Assembly: GCA_001796335.1 (NCBI GenBank)
Contig: MGMF01000021.1
Location: 248,001 to 312,000 of the forward strand
Length of the DNA: 64,000 nucleotides
From: Chloroflexi bacterium GWB2_49_20
GTDB lineage: Bacteria; Chloroflexota; Anaerolineae; Anaerolineales; Villigracilaceae
Reading direction: 5' to 3'
The translations under genes and the position numbers were made by a program. The notes under the pieces were generated by a model, which had not been told where the DNA came from, did no database searches, and worked only from the letters and a program-made list of their open reading frames with translations. Positions 7,953 to 17,354 of this stretch are shown one piece after another (within the stretch, counting starts at the first letter, position 1; every line of letters starts with the position of its first letter).

Positions 7953-9083
7953 TCAATCCAAACGCTTGCGGAAACGGGCAGCAGCAGCTCCCATGATCAC
8001 TACACCAAACACAGCCAGGGCAATTATTTCGTTTAAAATAGCACCTGCCCCCACTCCTTTCATCAACAAAGCCCTGAGGATAACCAGGTAATAACGCAAT
8101 GGCACGAAAAGGGAAACAGCCTGCAAAATTTTAGGCATGGCTTCCAACGGGAAGAAAAACCCGGAAAGGAAGATGGATGGCAGCATCGTCATCCAGACGG
8201 TCAGCATGGCCTCCTGCTGGGTGTTGGCTATCGTGGAGGCAAACAGGCCAATCCCCAACCCTGAAAGCAGCAGCAACCCCGAGCACCCCAGGATCAATCC
8301 GAAATCGCCCCGCACGGGTACCTTGAACCACCAGTGTCCGATCGCCAGGGCCTCGAGAGTGTCAATGAAAGCCAGGATCACATATGGAAATATCTTACCC
8401 AGCACCAGTTCCCACGGCCGGATCGGAGTCACGATCAACTGCTCGATCGTACCCCGCTCCCGCTCGCGCACAATGGCTGTGGCTGTTAAAATGGAAGTGA
8501 TGGCGAACAGGATCATCCCGATCACCCCGGGTATCATGAAGAATGAGCTGACCAGGTCCGGGTTGTACCAGACGCGTGTCTGGACGGTGAGAGGTGGCTT
8601 GAAGGCGTCTGGATTCAGGCCTGACTTTTCCAACCGTTGCACCATCAAGCGGGTCGAATAAGACTGGCCGATCAGAGTTGCAGCTGAAAATGCGGTGGAC
8701 CCGGCAGTCGCATCTGAACCGTCCAGTATGAACGCCACCTCGGCATTCCCCTCCACCAGTTGTTGATTGAAATCAGGCGGGATGATGATCCCAGCCCGGG
8801 CTTTGCCCTGCTCTATCAACGAACGGATATCATCCTGCGAGCCAACCTCATATGCCAGACGGAAGTAATCTGCACCGCGATAGGCATCCAGCAGCTTGCG
8901 GGATTCGACACAGCGGCATTGGTCAAACACTGCCAAAGGCACATTGCGAATATCGCTGGTAGCTGAATATCCCAGTAGAAAAAGCTGGACTACGGGGATC
9001 ACCAATACGATCCCCAGAGTGCGTTTGTCGCGCAGGATCTGGATAAACTCTTTACGTATGATGGAAGCAAGTCTTGAAAACAT
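7953..9083 (-). CDS. ABC-2 type transporter permease
   Basis: 376 aa with the ABC-2 exporter layout: first membrane helix (LGIVLVIPVVQLFLLGYS), a large extracytoplasmic domain (residues about 45-170), then five more helices with the family segment RERERGTIEQLIVTPIRPWE. This matches YhhJ/YbhS/YbhR-type permeases. It is the first gene of the operon that continues with HlyD, F420-type protein, IVP, and two ATPases. Only one permease is present, whereas the YbhFSR system has two, so it may work as a homodimer. SD AAGGAG is just upstream. Confidence 0.9.
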   Translation of the reverse strand: MFSRLASIIRKEFIQILRDKRTLGIVLVIPVVQLFLLGYSATSDIRNVPLAVFDQCRCVESRKLLDAYRGADYFRLAYEVGSQDDIRSLIEQGKARAGIIIPPDFNQQLVEGNAEVAFILDGSDATAGSTAFSAATLIGQSYSTRLMVQRLEKSGLNPDAFKPPLTVQTRVWYNPDLVSSFFMIPGVIGMILFAITSILTATAIVRERERGTIEQLIVTPIRPWELVLGKIFPYVILAFIDTLEALAIGHWWFKVPVRGDFGLILGCSGLLLLSGLGIGLFASTIANTQQEAMLTVWMTMLPSIFLSGFFFPLEAMPKILQAVSLFVPLRYYLVILRALLMKGVGAGAILNEIIALAVFGVVIMGAAAARFRKRLD

Positions 9084-9290
9084 GCTTACTCCTTGTTGAG
9101 GGTGCCGTGCAAAGCATTTTTCTTATCAAGCGATTCGATTGAACATGTGATTTTTTAAATCATATAGCCATAACTTTATCACGTAATTTAAATTGTACAA
9201 CCCGTTTATTTCACAATTCCCATAACTCCTAGTGGTACAAGGCTGGGATGATATTTAACCATACCTTTAATAAAGCCTCATCACCCTCCA

Positions 9291-9320
9291 TTCCATTCCT
9301 GCCATTGTCCATAGTACAAT
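9291..9320 (+). promoter_or_regulatory. Putative leaderless promoter of MFS gene
   Basis: A TACAAT -10 box (9315-9320) ends six bases before the ATG at 9327, so transcription would begin at or next to the start codon. The -35 is poor (TTCCAT at 9291-9296, spacing 18). No Shine-Dalgarno sequence is present. Confidence 0.5.
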
Positions 9321-9326
9321 CCAGCC

Positions 9327-10610
9327 ATGCGATCCTCCCTCAACATTGAGATCCACAAAAACCTGCGTCATAACATAATTGTCAACCTGCTGGATGGAGC
9401 CTTTTTTGGCCTTGCCATTGGCTTTAGTTCCTTCTCGGCTTTCATCCCCATTTTCGTCAATCGCATGACAGACTCGGCGGTACTGATCGGACTCGTACCC
9501 GCCCTGCACAGCGTCGGCTGGCAATTTCCACAACTCTTCACAGCAGGTTGGATATCTCGTCTCAGGCGATTTAAACCCGCAGTTGTCATCCTGACCATAC
9601 AAGAGCGCATCCCCTTCTTCGGACTGGCACTGGTGGCCTGGTTCCTGCCTGCCCTGGGCAAGCAAAATGCCCTCATCCTCACCTTTCTTATACTCACGTG
9701 GCAGGGTCTGGGTGGAGGCTTTACAGCGAATGCCTGGACATCGATGGTCAGCAAGATCATCCCACCTGAAACCCGCGGCACCTTTTTCGGCGCCCAATCC
9801 GCAGCTGCCAATGCCTTGCTCAGCCTGGGATCCATCCTGGCCGGGTTGCTGTTAAGCAGGATATCAGACCGCTACGATTTCAGCCTGCTTTTCCTGATTT
9901 CCGTCCTGTTTATGGGTGTTTCCTGGGTGTTCATTTCGCTCACGCGTGAACCGGTGGATCATGAGAAAATCATCCCTGAGCGAAAGCAGCCTTTCTGGAA
10001 AGGCACACGCACCATCCTGAAGCGCGACTCCAACTTCCGCTGGTTTCTGGTTGCCCGCCTGCTTTCACAATTCGCCAGCATGGGTTTTGCATTCTATATA
10101 ATTTATGCCATCAACCGCTTTGGTATGAATGAATTCACGGCTGGAATCATCTCGGCCACCTTGACAGGAGCAGCCATAATAGCAAACCCCCTGATGGGCT
10201 GGGCCGGTGACCGCTGGGGTCACCGGCGTCTCATGCTGCTGGGAATCCTGGCAGCCACACTCAGCAGCCTGCTGGCCTGGCAGGCGCCCGCCCTTAATTG
10301 GTTTTACCTGATCATGGTATTGACAGGCCTGGCCAATGTGGCTATCTGGACTCTCTCGCTGACCCTCACTGTTGAATTCGGCACTGAATCTGAGCGACCT
10401 GTCTACATCGGTCTCTCCAATACCCTCATCGCCCCGGCCACCATCCTGGCTCCCCTGCTGGGAGGCTGGCTCGCCGACGCACAAGGTTATCCCTTCATGT
10501 TCTTTTGCACCGCAATAGGCGGGATTCTCACCCTGGCCGTACTCTATTTTTTCTTCAAGGATCCCCTAAAATTGGAAACCACTCGCGGAAACACAAACGG
10601 GGAGACATAA
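9327..10610 (+). CDS. MFS transporter
   Basis: 427-aa protein with about 12 membrane segments and the central loop (HEKIIPERKQPFWKGTRT) between the sixth and seventh. Typical MFS pieces are present, including GWAGDRWGHRRLMLLG, the second-half version of the GxxxDxxGRR motif. Substrate cannot be told. No SD precedes the ATG; instead a -10 box lies six bases upstream, suggesting leaderless translation. It is monocistronic and divergent from the ABC exporter operon. Confidence 0.85.
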   Translation: MRSSLNIEIHKNLRHNIIVNLLDGAFFGLAIGFSSFSAFIPIFVNRMTDSAVLIGLVPALHSVGWQFPQLFTAGWISRLRRFKPAVVILTIQERIPFFGLALVAWFLPALGKQNALILTFLILTWQGLGGGFTANAWTSMVSKIIPPETRGTFFGAQSAAANALLSLGSILAGLLLSRISDRYDFSLLFLISVLFMGVSWVFISLTREPVDHEKIIPERKQPFWKGTRTILKRDSNFRWFLVARLLSQFASMGFAFYIIYAINRFGMNEFTAGIISATLTGAAIIANPLMGWAGDRWGHRRLMLLGILAATLSSLLAWQAPALNWFYLIMVLTGLANVAIWTLSLTLTVEFGTESERPVYIGLSNTLIAPATILAPLLGGWLADAQGYPFMFFCTAIGGILTLAVLYFFFKDPLKLETTRGNTNGET

Positions 10611-10692
10611 ATCTACACGCCAAAAAGCACCTCAGACCCCTGATAAGTATAACTATATGCTTTCACAGCCCCCTGCTATACTAACAAAGGAA

Positions 10693-11235
10693 CTACCTGG
10701 GTTCTTTTCGGGATATCCACCAGACAATTTCCCGGTGGATGGGGTAAAGCGGTAGTAAATCAATGCGATACCCTGGAGAGTATGCTTTCATTAAACCAGC
10801 CGCTTCTCTTAAAACAACCCGTGACCAACCGAGGGGCAGGTTTAATATGTCTTGTAGGATCGGTTTCAACGGCGAACCTGTCATGCCTTGATAAAAGCGG
10901 AAACCCACCTGCCAGGCATCCAGTTCGCCATATACTGACAGCGCTGTGATAAATCCTTGTTGCAAATGGCATACTTCATGCACGATCAGGCTTAACATGC
11001 CCGGATTATTGGGATCCGAATTTAAAGAATAATCATCAGCACTAAGATGAATATTTCCATTCAGGGACCAGGCTGCCCCGCTGTGTGCCTGCCGGCGAAA
11101 TTTCAACCCAGTTTTCTGCTGACGCATAAAAGCCCCGGTTTCCACACCCAAAGCACCGTGTTTAGCCAGTTCTTTAAATACACCATCCCGAAAGAATCTC
11201 TCCTTGTCCGGTACAGGTTTGAATATATTTTTCAT
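10693..11235 (-). CDS. Putative HExxH zinc-metallopeptidase-like protein
   Basis: 180 aa, no signal peptide or membrane helix. The centre holds LIVHEVCHLQQGF, a HExxH zinc motif with HxxQ spacing reminiscent of DUF4157-type proteins. Preceding text (NGNIHLSADDYSL) is compatible with an active-site strand. Beyond this I do not recognise the family. The start is supported by an excellent promoter (TTGCAA-17-TATGAT) placed 7 bases before the ATG, so the message seems leaderless. Isolated gene, convergent with the MFS gene. Confidence 0.6.
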   Translation of the reverse strand: MKNIFKPVPDKERFFRDGVFKELAKHGALGVETGAFMRQQKTGLKFRRQAHSGAAWSLNGNIHLSADDYSLNSDPNNPGMLSLIVHEVCHLQQGFITALSVYGELDAWQVGFRFYQGMTGSPLKPILQDILNLPLGWSRVVLREAAGLMKAYSPGYRIDLLPLYPIHREIVWWISRKEPR

Positions 11236-11242
11236 AGATCAA

Positions 11243-11271
11243 ATCATAATCCCCTTCACACGCCATTGCAA
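11243..11271 (-). promoter_or_regulatory. Leaderless promoter of HExxH gene
   Basis: On the minus strand: TTGCAA (11266-11271), 17-bp spacer, TATGAT (11243-11248), then seven bases to the ATG at 11235. Confidence 0.7.
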
Positions 11272-11305
11272 TCTCTTATTCTTACCGACCAATTAGTGTG
11301 TCGCC

Positions 11306-11335
11306 TTGCAATGGTAACCCTTACTCGGGTAAAAT
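11306..11335 (+). promoter_or_regulatory. Promoter of thiolase gene
   Basis: TTGCAA (11306-11311), 18-bp spacer, TAAAAT (11330-11335). Predicted start about 11342, giving a leader of about 27 bases that contains GAGGTG (11359-11364) before the ATG at 11369. Confidence 0.6.
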
Positions 11336-11368
11336 CACGTCATCACTTATTATTTTTCGAGGTGCTTT

Positions 11369-12523
11369 ATGCGTCAGGTAGCCATTTTGGGGATCGGGCA
11401 AACAAAGATCGACGAACATTGGGAACGTTCCTTGCGTGACCTGGCAAGTGATGCCATTCTGGCTGCCTTACAGGATGCCGGGCGCCTGACCTGTGATGGT
11501 TTATTTATCGGCAACATGCTATCCGGCATGATCGACCAACAAAACAACCTGGGAGCCTTGCTCGCTGACTGGAGTGGTTTACGCCAGGTGGAAGCAGTGA
11601 AAGTGGAGGCAGCCTGCGCTTCCGGTGCAGCCGCCTTCCGCAGCGGCTTAATGGCGGTAGCCAGTGGAGAAATGGAATCCGCCCTGGTGTTGGGCGTGGA
11701 AAAAATGACTGACAGCCATCCCCACGAGGTTACCTCCGCTCTCGCCACCGCTGCCGATGCCGATTATGAAGGTGATCAAGGTGTTTCTTTCGTTGGTATA
11801 AACGCACTCATCATGCAAAGATATATGTTCGAATACGGATGGAAGCATGCCGACTTCGCACCTTTTTCAATCAATGCCCATGCCAACGCAATGCATAACC
11901 CCTTTGCACGTCTGCATACCCGGATCACCCTTGAAGGGTTTGAAAAAGCCGATATGATCGCCTCGCCAATCAATCTACTGGACGCTTCTCCGATCGGGGA
12001 TGGCGCTGCAGCCATCCTGCTTGTTCCGGCTGACAATTTGAAAAACGATTCCAGGGTAGTGGTTGCCGCGTCTGCCTCGGCCACCGATACCCTCGCCATT
12101 CACGACAGGGCAGACGCCCTTTTTCTCAAGGCTGCCCACAAGTCTGCAAAAACCGCCTACAGGCAGGCCGGGCTTCAACCGGAGGATATCAATTTTTTCG
12201 AGCTGCATGATGCTTTCTCAATCATGGCAGCCCTTTCACTGGAAGCATGCGGATTTGCTGAACGCGGTCAGGGTCCCCGACTGGCATTGGATGGAGCGAT
12301 CAAACCAGATGGAAGCCTGCCCATTTGTACCCGGGGAGGTTTAAAAGCGCGCGGCCACCCGGTTGGTGCAACCGGTGTCTACCAACTGGTTGAAGTCGTT
12401 CAACAATTACGAGGTGAATGTGCTGAAACCCAGGTGGACAATCCTAAAATCGGGATGGCACAGAACATCGGAGGAAGTGGAGCGACGATACTTACCCATA
12501 TTTTAAAATTGACCAATTCCTGA
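11369..12523 (+). CDS. Thiolase family protein (SCP-x/archaeal acetyl-CoA acetyltransferase type)
   Basis: 384 aa. Catalytic residues are visible: nucleophile Cys in EAACASGAAAF (about residue 82), His in FELHDAFSIM (about 290) and the C-terminal GGLKARGHPVGATG (His about 333). Members condense or cleave acyl-CoA thioesters; in archaea and some Chloroflexota this type supplies acetoacetyl-CoA for mevalonate synthesis. The usual partners (HMG-CoA synthase, DUF35 zinc-ribbon protein) are not adjacent here, so the pathway is not fixed. Has its own promoter and a close SD. Confidence 0.85.
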   Translation: MRQVAILGIGQTKIDEHWERSLRDLASDAILAALQDAGRLTCDGLFIGNMLSGMIDQQNNLGALLADWSGLRQVEAVKVEAACASGAAAFRSGLMAVASGEMESALVLGVEKMTDSHPHEVTSALATAADADYEGDQGVSFVGINALIMQRYMFEYGWKHADFAPFSINAHANAMHNPFARLHTRITLEGFEKADMIASPINLLDASPIGDGAAAILLVPADNLKNDSRVVVAASASATDTLAIHDRADALFLKAAHKSAKTAYRQAGLQPEDINFFELHDAFSIMAALSLEACGFAERGQGPRLALDGAIKPDGSLPICTRGGLKARGHPVGATGVYQLVEVVQQLRGECAETQVDNPKIGMAQNIGGSGATILTHILKLTNS

Positions 12524-12538
12524 AACAGCAAACTTATA

Positions 12539-12567
12539 TTGCAGGATAGATAAACTAAGCATACAAT
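12539..12567 (+). promoter_or_regulatory. Leaderless promoter of plsC pair
   Basis: TTGCAG (12539-12544), 17-bp spacer, TACAAT (12562-12567), seven bases to the ATG at 12575. No SD. Confidence 0.75.
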
Positions 12568-12574
12568 ATACTCA

Positions 12575-13234
12575 ATGAAACAAAAAACATTCCGCTCCTT
12601 GCTGCGTTTCATCCTTCCCAAAATTGCCCGCATCGATCTTATTGGCCTGGAGAAATTACCACAGGGGCAATTCATAATTGCTTCCAACCACCTCGGGCGG
12701 CTCGACTCGGCCTTGCTGTATTATGTCTTCGAGCGGGAAGATATCATCCTGCCCACGGCTGAGAAGTACAAAGATCACCCGCTGTATGGAAGGCTCGGAA
12801 AAGCCATGGGTGCCATCTGGCTCAACCGCTTTGAGGCAGATATCCAAGCCATGAAGGAGGTCCTGCGCCGACTGAAGGCAGGTGGTTTATTGGCCATCGC
12901 ACCCGAAGGCACCCGCTCCAAGACCGAAGCACTGCAGGAGGGTAAACCCGGGGTGGCTTTCCTGGCCAGCAAAGTTGATATTCCGATCATTCCCATCGCG
13001 CTCACCGGAACTGAAGATCGTCTCATCAAGTACAACCTGAAACACCTGCGCCGCTCCCATATCATCGTTCGGGCGGGTGAACCTTTCAAACTGCCACCTA
13101 TAAATGGCAAAGACCGCGAAGCCTCCCTACGTCTGGCCACGGACGAGATCATGTGCCAGATCGCAGCCATGCTGCCCGAAAAATATCGCGGCTTTTATGC
13201 CGAACACCCACGCCTTAAGGAATTGCTAAATTAA
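12575..13234 (+). CDS. 1-acyl-glycerol-3-phosphate acyltransferase (PlsC-like), copy 1
   Basis: 219 aa with the acyltransferase blocks: HxxxxD in SNHLGRLDSALLYY (about residue 38), glycerol-phosphate binding EGTRS (PEGTRSKTEALQEGKPG) and VPIIPIALTGTE. It would acylate lysophosphatidic acid at the membrane. No strong membrane helix, as in soluble/peripheral PlsC-like proteins. Transcript looks leaderless. The next gene, a paralogue, begins directly after the stop codon, so the two are coupled. Confidence 0.88.
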   Translation: MKQKTFRSLLRFILPKIARIDLIGLEKLPQGQFIIASNHLGRLDSALLYYVFEREDIILPTAEKYKDHPLYGRLGKAMGAIWLNRFEADIQAMKEVLRRLKAGGLLAIAPEGTRSKTEALQEGKPGVAFLASKVDIPIIPIALTGTEDRLIKYNLKHLRRSHIIVRAGEPFKLPPINGKDREASLRLATDEIMCQIAAMLPEKYRGFYAEHPRLKELLN

Positions 13235-13906
13235 ATGCGCTCCCTGCTGCGTCTCCTAATCCGCGGCCTCATCCGGATGGTCGCCCATGTGGAAGTGTTC
13301 GGAAGAGAAAACATTCCCACTTCGGGTGCCTTTGTGATCGCCACCAATCATATTGGCATCCTCGACATTATCATGGCCTATTACGCTCTCAACCGTTGGG
13401 ATCTTTTCATCCTGGTGGCAGAGAAATGGGGTAAGATCGGGTGGATCCACTGGCTGGGCAAGCAACTGAACTTCATCTTTATTGACCGTTTCAACCCGGA
13501 CCTGCCCGCCCTGCGTGAGATCATCGGACGCATGAAACAAGGCCAGGTGCTGGTGATCGCACCTGAGGGAACTCGCAGCCGAACTGGTGCTTTGATAGAG
13601 GGGAAACCCGGTGTCAGCTATCTGGCCGCCAAAGCAGGTTATCCCATCCTGCCAGTTGCCATCACAGGAACTGAAGACAAGGTGATCCTGGGAAATATTA
13701 AAAGGCTCAAGCGCTCCCCCATCACTGTCACAGGCGGCCCCACTTTTTCCCTGCCCTCGCTGCCATCCAAAGATCGTGACCTGGTGCTGGATCAGTACAC
13801 CGATGAAATTATGTGTCGCATCGCGACCCTTTTACCGAAGAGATATTGGGGGGTTTATGCCAACCATCCACGTTTGAAAGAACTTCTCAAAATTCCACCA
13901 TCTTAA
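13235..13906 (+). CDS. 1-acyl-glycerol-3-phosphate acyltransferase (PlsC-like), copy 2
   Basis: 223-aa paralogue of the preceding gene, with the same blocks: HxxxxD in TNHIGILDIIMAYY, PEGTRSRTGALIEGKPG and YPILPVAITGTEDKV, and the same C-terminal YWGVYANHPRLKELL ending. ATG follows the stop of copy 1 with no gap, so translation is probably coupled. Tandem duplicates may differ in acyl-chain or lysolipid preference; sequence alone does not tell which. Confidence 0.88.
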   Translation: MRSLLRLLIRGLIRMVAHVEVFGRENIPTSGAFVIATNHIGILDIIMAYYALNRWDLFILVAEKWGKIGWIHWLGKQLNFIFIDRFNPDLPALREIIGRMKQGQVLVIAPEGTRSRTGALIEGKPGVSYLAAKAGYPILPVAITGTEDKVILGNIKRLKRSPITVTGGPTFSLPSLPSKDRDLVLDQYTDEIMCRIATLLPKRYWGVYANHPRLKELLKIPPS

Positions 13907-13964
13907 TTTGAACTTTCATCTTCGTAAATGCCTTTTCGATTTTCCAATAACCTATGGGTGCATA

Positions 13965-15413
13965 TTACAGGATCTCTGCACCGCTTTTACGCTTTATGAA
14001 CTGTCCCATCCCTGGTCTGCCCAACCAGCGACTGTTATCCACTATCATCTTTCCACGCAGGAATACTTTTTCCGGGTAACCAGTTAAATCCCAGCCTTCA
14101 AATAAATTGTAATCAGTGCGGTGTTGTGCAAGCGCCACCCCATATTTAACCTTTTTATATGGATCCCAAATAACCAGATCAGCATCCGCACCTGGCTGGA
14201 TTGCGCCTTTTTGGGGATACAAACCAAAGATCCTGGCAGGGTTGGTGCTGTTCAGCGCGACAAATTGATTGGCGGTGATTTTTCCTGCGCTCACGCCATA
14301 GGTCCACAGGATTGGCAGGCGATCGCCAACAGCCGGCAGTCCGTTTGGAATGAGCGTGAAATCATTAACACCCAATTCCTTTCCCGGAATGGCGATTTCT
14401 TTCCCCTCGTACAGGATTGGCTTGTTGCCATCATAGAAGAATGGACAATGGTCCGTGGCAATGGTTTGCAAGGTGCCATCGGCTAATCCTACCCACAGGC
14501 GGGCATTATCCTGGACTGACCGCACGGGAGGTGAGCACACCCATTTGGCGCCATCCGGCTGGCTCAAATCAGCTTTTGTAAAGAATAAATATTGCGGACA
14601 GGTTTCACCCATGGCTCTCACGCCTCGTTCGCGCGCATACTTCAACATATCCACTTCTCCCCCTACATTCATATGGACAATATAAATAGAGGCATCCGCT
14701 TGCGCTGCCAGGGATGCCATCCTGAGGGTAGCACCCACAGCCCCCCAGGCGGGCCGAGTGCGTGCATGCCATTCGGGTGTCAAATGCTTTGCAAGCAAGG
14801 CTTCATTGACAAGAGTCTCAATGACATCTCCATTTTCACAATGAGCCATCACCAGCATGCCATTTTCTTTGGCTACCCTCAAAGCTCGAAAGATATTGCC
14901 ATCATCCAGCCGAAGACGGTTATTATAGGCAGTAAAAACTTTCAGAGTTGTGATGCCCATTTCAAGCAAACCCGGTATCCTGGCTTCTATTTCATCATCA
15001 TATCGGGTTAAATTCATGTGAAATGAATAATCAACAGCCGCTTTGGCAGCTTTTTCCAGCCAGATTTCAACAGATTTCTTCAGTACGCTCTTACTGCCTC
15101 CATTGTCTGATCCAGGCAGCATCGGAACAAAATCTATTACTGTTGTAGTACCCCCAAACGCGGCTGCCTTAAGACCGGTATAGTGATCATCCGACGAGAC
15201 CGTACCAAACATGGGAAGATCAAAATGGGTGTGAGCATCCACACCACCCGGCAGGATCAATTTTCTTGAGGCATCAATAACCTCATCCGCCTGGGAAGAA
15301 AATGAAGCATCCAATGCCTTCTCCAGGGAAAGGATCTTTCCATTTTCCACTAGAATATCTGCTGCAAATGTGTCTGCTGCTGTAATTATTGTTCCGTTCT
15401 TTATCAATAACAT
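13965..15413 (-). CDS. hydA: Dihydropyrimidinase / D-hydantoinase
   Basis: 482-aa cyclic amidohydrolase. Metal ligands and their context are visible: DAHTHFDLP, the lysine to be carboxylated in TTLKVFTAYNN, HCENGD, IYIVHMN and ATDHCPF. Opens dihydropyrimidine, hydantoin or related rings. SD GGGAG lies upstream of the ATG. In gut-type anaerobic purine clusters (E. coli ygeZ/hyuA next to ygeW-ssnA) a hydantoinase opens the imidazole-derived intermediate; the XDH and SsnA genes downstream in this window make that role plausible, but pyrimidine breakdown is the alternative. Confidence 0.88.
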   Translation of the reverse strand: MLLIKNGTIITAADTFAADILVENGKILSLEKALDASFSSQADEVIDASRKLILPGGVDAHTHFDLPMFGTVSSDDHYTGLKAAAFGGTTTVIDFVPMLPGSDNGGSKSVLKKSVEIWLEKAAKAAVDYSFHMNLTRYDDEIEARIPGLLEMGITTLKVFTAYNNRLRLDDGNIFRALRVAKENGMLVMAHCENGDVIETLVNEALLAKHLTPEWHARTRPAWGAVGATLRMASLAAQADASIYIVHMNVGGEVDMLKYARERGVRAMGETCPQYLFFTKADLSQPDGAKWVCSPPVRSVQDNARLWVGLADGTLQTIATDHCPFFYDGNKPILYEGKEIAIPGKELGVNDFTLIPNGLPAVGDRLPILWTYGVSAGKITANQFVALNSTNPARIFGLYPQKGAIQPGADADLVIWDPYKKVKYGVALAQHRTDYNLFEGWDLTGYPEKVFLRGKMIVDNSRWLGRPGMGQFIKRKSGAEIL

Positions 15414-15539
15414 TGAAAAACTCCCAAAACAGAGTGAAATTAACGGATCTTATTAACTCTATGTTGAATTTCAGCGGTTAAACATAAAATCAATCCCATA
15501 ACTATAGTTTACATCAATTTGTTGTCTACAATGACAGGT

Positions 15540-15545
15540 TATAAT
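15540..15545 (+). promoter_or_regulatory. -10 box giving a leaderless SLC13 transcript
   Basis: Perfect TATAAT ending six bases before the ATG at 15552. A convincing -35 is not seen. The region also has TTGTCTACAA at 15522-15531, one base short of the operator TTGTCTGACAA found at the ssnA promoter. Confidence 0.5.
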
Positions 15546-15551
15546 ATTTTC

Positions 15552-17351
15552 ATGTCCACTCAAGCCCTGATCACCCTGGTAATCACAATTGTCTCAACCA
15601 TCCTTTTGGCAGGGGGTTGGCTTCGTCCTGACCTGGTGGCCTTGCTTACCCTGGGTATTCTGGGTGTCAGTCGCCTGGTATCGCCAGACCAGGCGCTGGC
15701 AGGCTTCAGCGGTTCTGCTGTCATCACTATTTTGGCTATTTCAGTTATTGCCGCAGGTTTGCATCAAACGGGGATATCTTACAGCCTCGGGCAGCTCATG
15801 AAAAAGCTGGCAGGTTCTAATGAAAATCGCTTGATCCTCGTGGTCATGCTGTCAGGTGCAATTCTCTCAATGGTCATGAACAATATCGCTGCGATGTCGG
15901 TACTGCTGCCAGCCGCCATGAGCCTTTCCCGGCTAACCCGCATTCCGCCTTCGCGTATGCTAATGCCCCTCGCATTTGGAGTGATCGCCGGGGGAATGGC
16001 TACCTTGTTCACCACTTCCAATATCATCACCAGTAGTGCTTTAAAAGATGCCGGTTTTTCTCCATTCGGATTATTGGATTTTCTTCCCATTGGAGTACCT
16101 GTAATTCTTATAGCAGTACTCTTTATGCGCTTTATAGGTAAAAGGCTCTTACCTGAGCGATTTCCTGCCGGGAAAGTTGAACATTTTCACCAAAAGCGCG
16201 AAGAACTCATGAATGTTTATCATATAAATTCCTCCCTATGGGAGGTAGCTGTACCACATGGTTCCGGGATGGCGGGTTTGAGCATACGAGATGGCGCCTG
16301 GCGCACAAGAATCCGCGTGAATGTGATCGGGATTACCCGCAATGGCAGCTTTATTTCTTCACCAACCCCCGATGTGATCATACGGGAAGGGGATATTCTG
16401 CTCACCCAGGGGGAACCTGCGTTACCCGTATTGGAATATTATGGGTTAAAACTGCTGGAGGAAAAACCTATCACGGGGGAATTAATTAACGGCGAGTCGA
16501 CAATTGCTGAAATCGCATTGGCTCCCCATTCCAACATTGTCGGTAAAACACTGCGCGAGATCCATTTTAGAGAAAAATACAACCTTACTGTGCTGGCTTT
16601 GTGGCGTGCAGGAAAACCTATTCATATAGGCTTTGCTGGTAAGCCTCTCAGGGTTGGCGATGGGCTTCTCGTTCGTGGATCAACAAAGAATTTACGCATA
16701 CTCAACCAGGAACATGATTTTATTTTTCTCGAAGAAGATCCGGATGCAATTGTCCACCCAAAGAAGGCACGCCTGGCAGGCCTGATCGGCTTGGCAACTC
16801 TTTTCGTTGGAATTGCAGGATGGTATCCCATTGCTTTGGTTGCTTTATGTGGAGCTGCTGCCATGATCTTAACTGGCTGCTTGAATATGGATGAAGCTTA
16901 CGCATCAATCGATTGGAAAGCCATTTTTCTCATAGCAGGATTATGGCCTTTGAGCACTGCCATTAACTCCAGTGGTTTGAGCAGTCAGCTCATCCAATCC
17001 TTGTTATTGTTCTCAAGCAAAGTTGAACCAATCATCCTTGTGTCTGCCTTGTTGTTTGTAACCATGCTTCTGACAAATATCATGGCTGGACAGGCAGCTG
17101 CCCCGATCATCCTGGCTCCCATTGGACTGGCAATTGCCAAATCAACCGGGTTGGATGCGCGCATGGTCCTGATGACCATCGCCCTGGGTTGTTCGCTGGC
17201 TTTTCCGACACCCATCGGGCACCCGGTCAATATTATCGTCATGGGCTCGGGTGGTTATTCATACAAGGATTATATGAAGGTAGGATTACCTTTAACAGTC
17301 TGCCTGTTTTTTGTGATCCTGTTTGGCTTGCATCTATTCTGGGGTTTATAA
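15552..17351 (+). CDS. SLC13-family permease with two RCK_C (TrkA-C) domains
   Basis: About 599 aa from the ATG at 15552; in-frame TTG (15519) and ATG (15531) starts upstream lack SDs and lie before the -10 box, so I prefer 15552. N- and C-terminal membrane halves carry the family pattern NNIAAMSVLLPAA and, in the second half, TNIMAGQAAAPIILAPIG. Two soluble TrkA_C-type domains (about residues 205-380) lie between. Such proteins move sulfate, dicarboxylates or other anions with Na+. Divergent from the hydantoinase gene, so the substrate could be a related organic anion, but that is inference. Confidence 0.85.
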   Translation: MSTQALITLVITIVSTILLAGGWLRPDLVALLTLGILGVSRLVSPDQALAGFSGSAVITILAISVIAAGLHQTGISYSLGQLMKKLAGSNENRLILVVMLSGAILSMVMNNIAAMSVLLPAAMSLSRLTRIPPSRMLMPLAFGVIAGGMATLFTTSNIITSSALKDAGFSPFGLLDFLPIGVPVILIAVLFMRFIGKRLLPERFPAGKVEHFHQKREELMNVYHINSSLWEVAVPHGSGMAGLSIRDGAWRTRIRVNVIGITRNGSFISSPTPDVIIREGDILLTQGEPALPVLEYYGLKLLEEKPITGELINGESTIAEIALAPHSNIVGKTLREIHFREKYNLTVLALWRAGKPIHIGFAGKPLRVGDGLLVRGSTKNLRILNQEHDFIFLEEDPDAIVHPKKARLAGLIGLATLFVGIAGWYPIALVALCGAAAMILTGCLNMDEAYASIDWKAIFLIAGLWPLSTAINSSGLSSQLIQSLLLFSSKVEPIILVSALLFVTMLLTNIMAGQAAAPIILAPIGLAIAKSTGLDARMVLMTIALGCSLAFPTPIGHPVNIIVMGSGGYSYKDYMKVGLPLTVCLFFVILFGLHLFWGL

Positions 17352-17354
17352 TAT

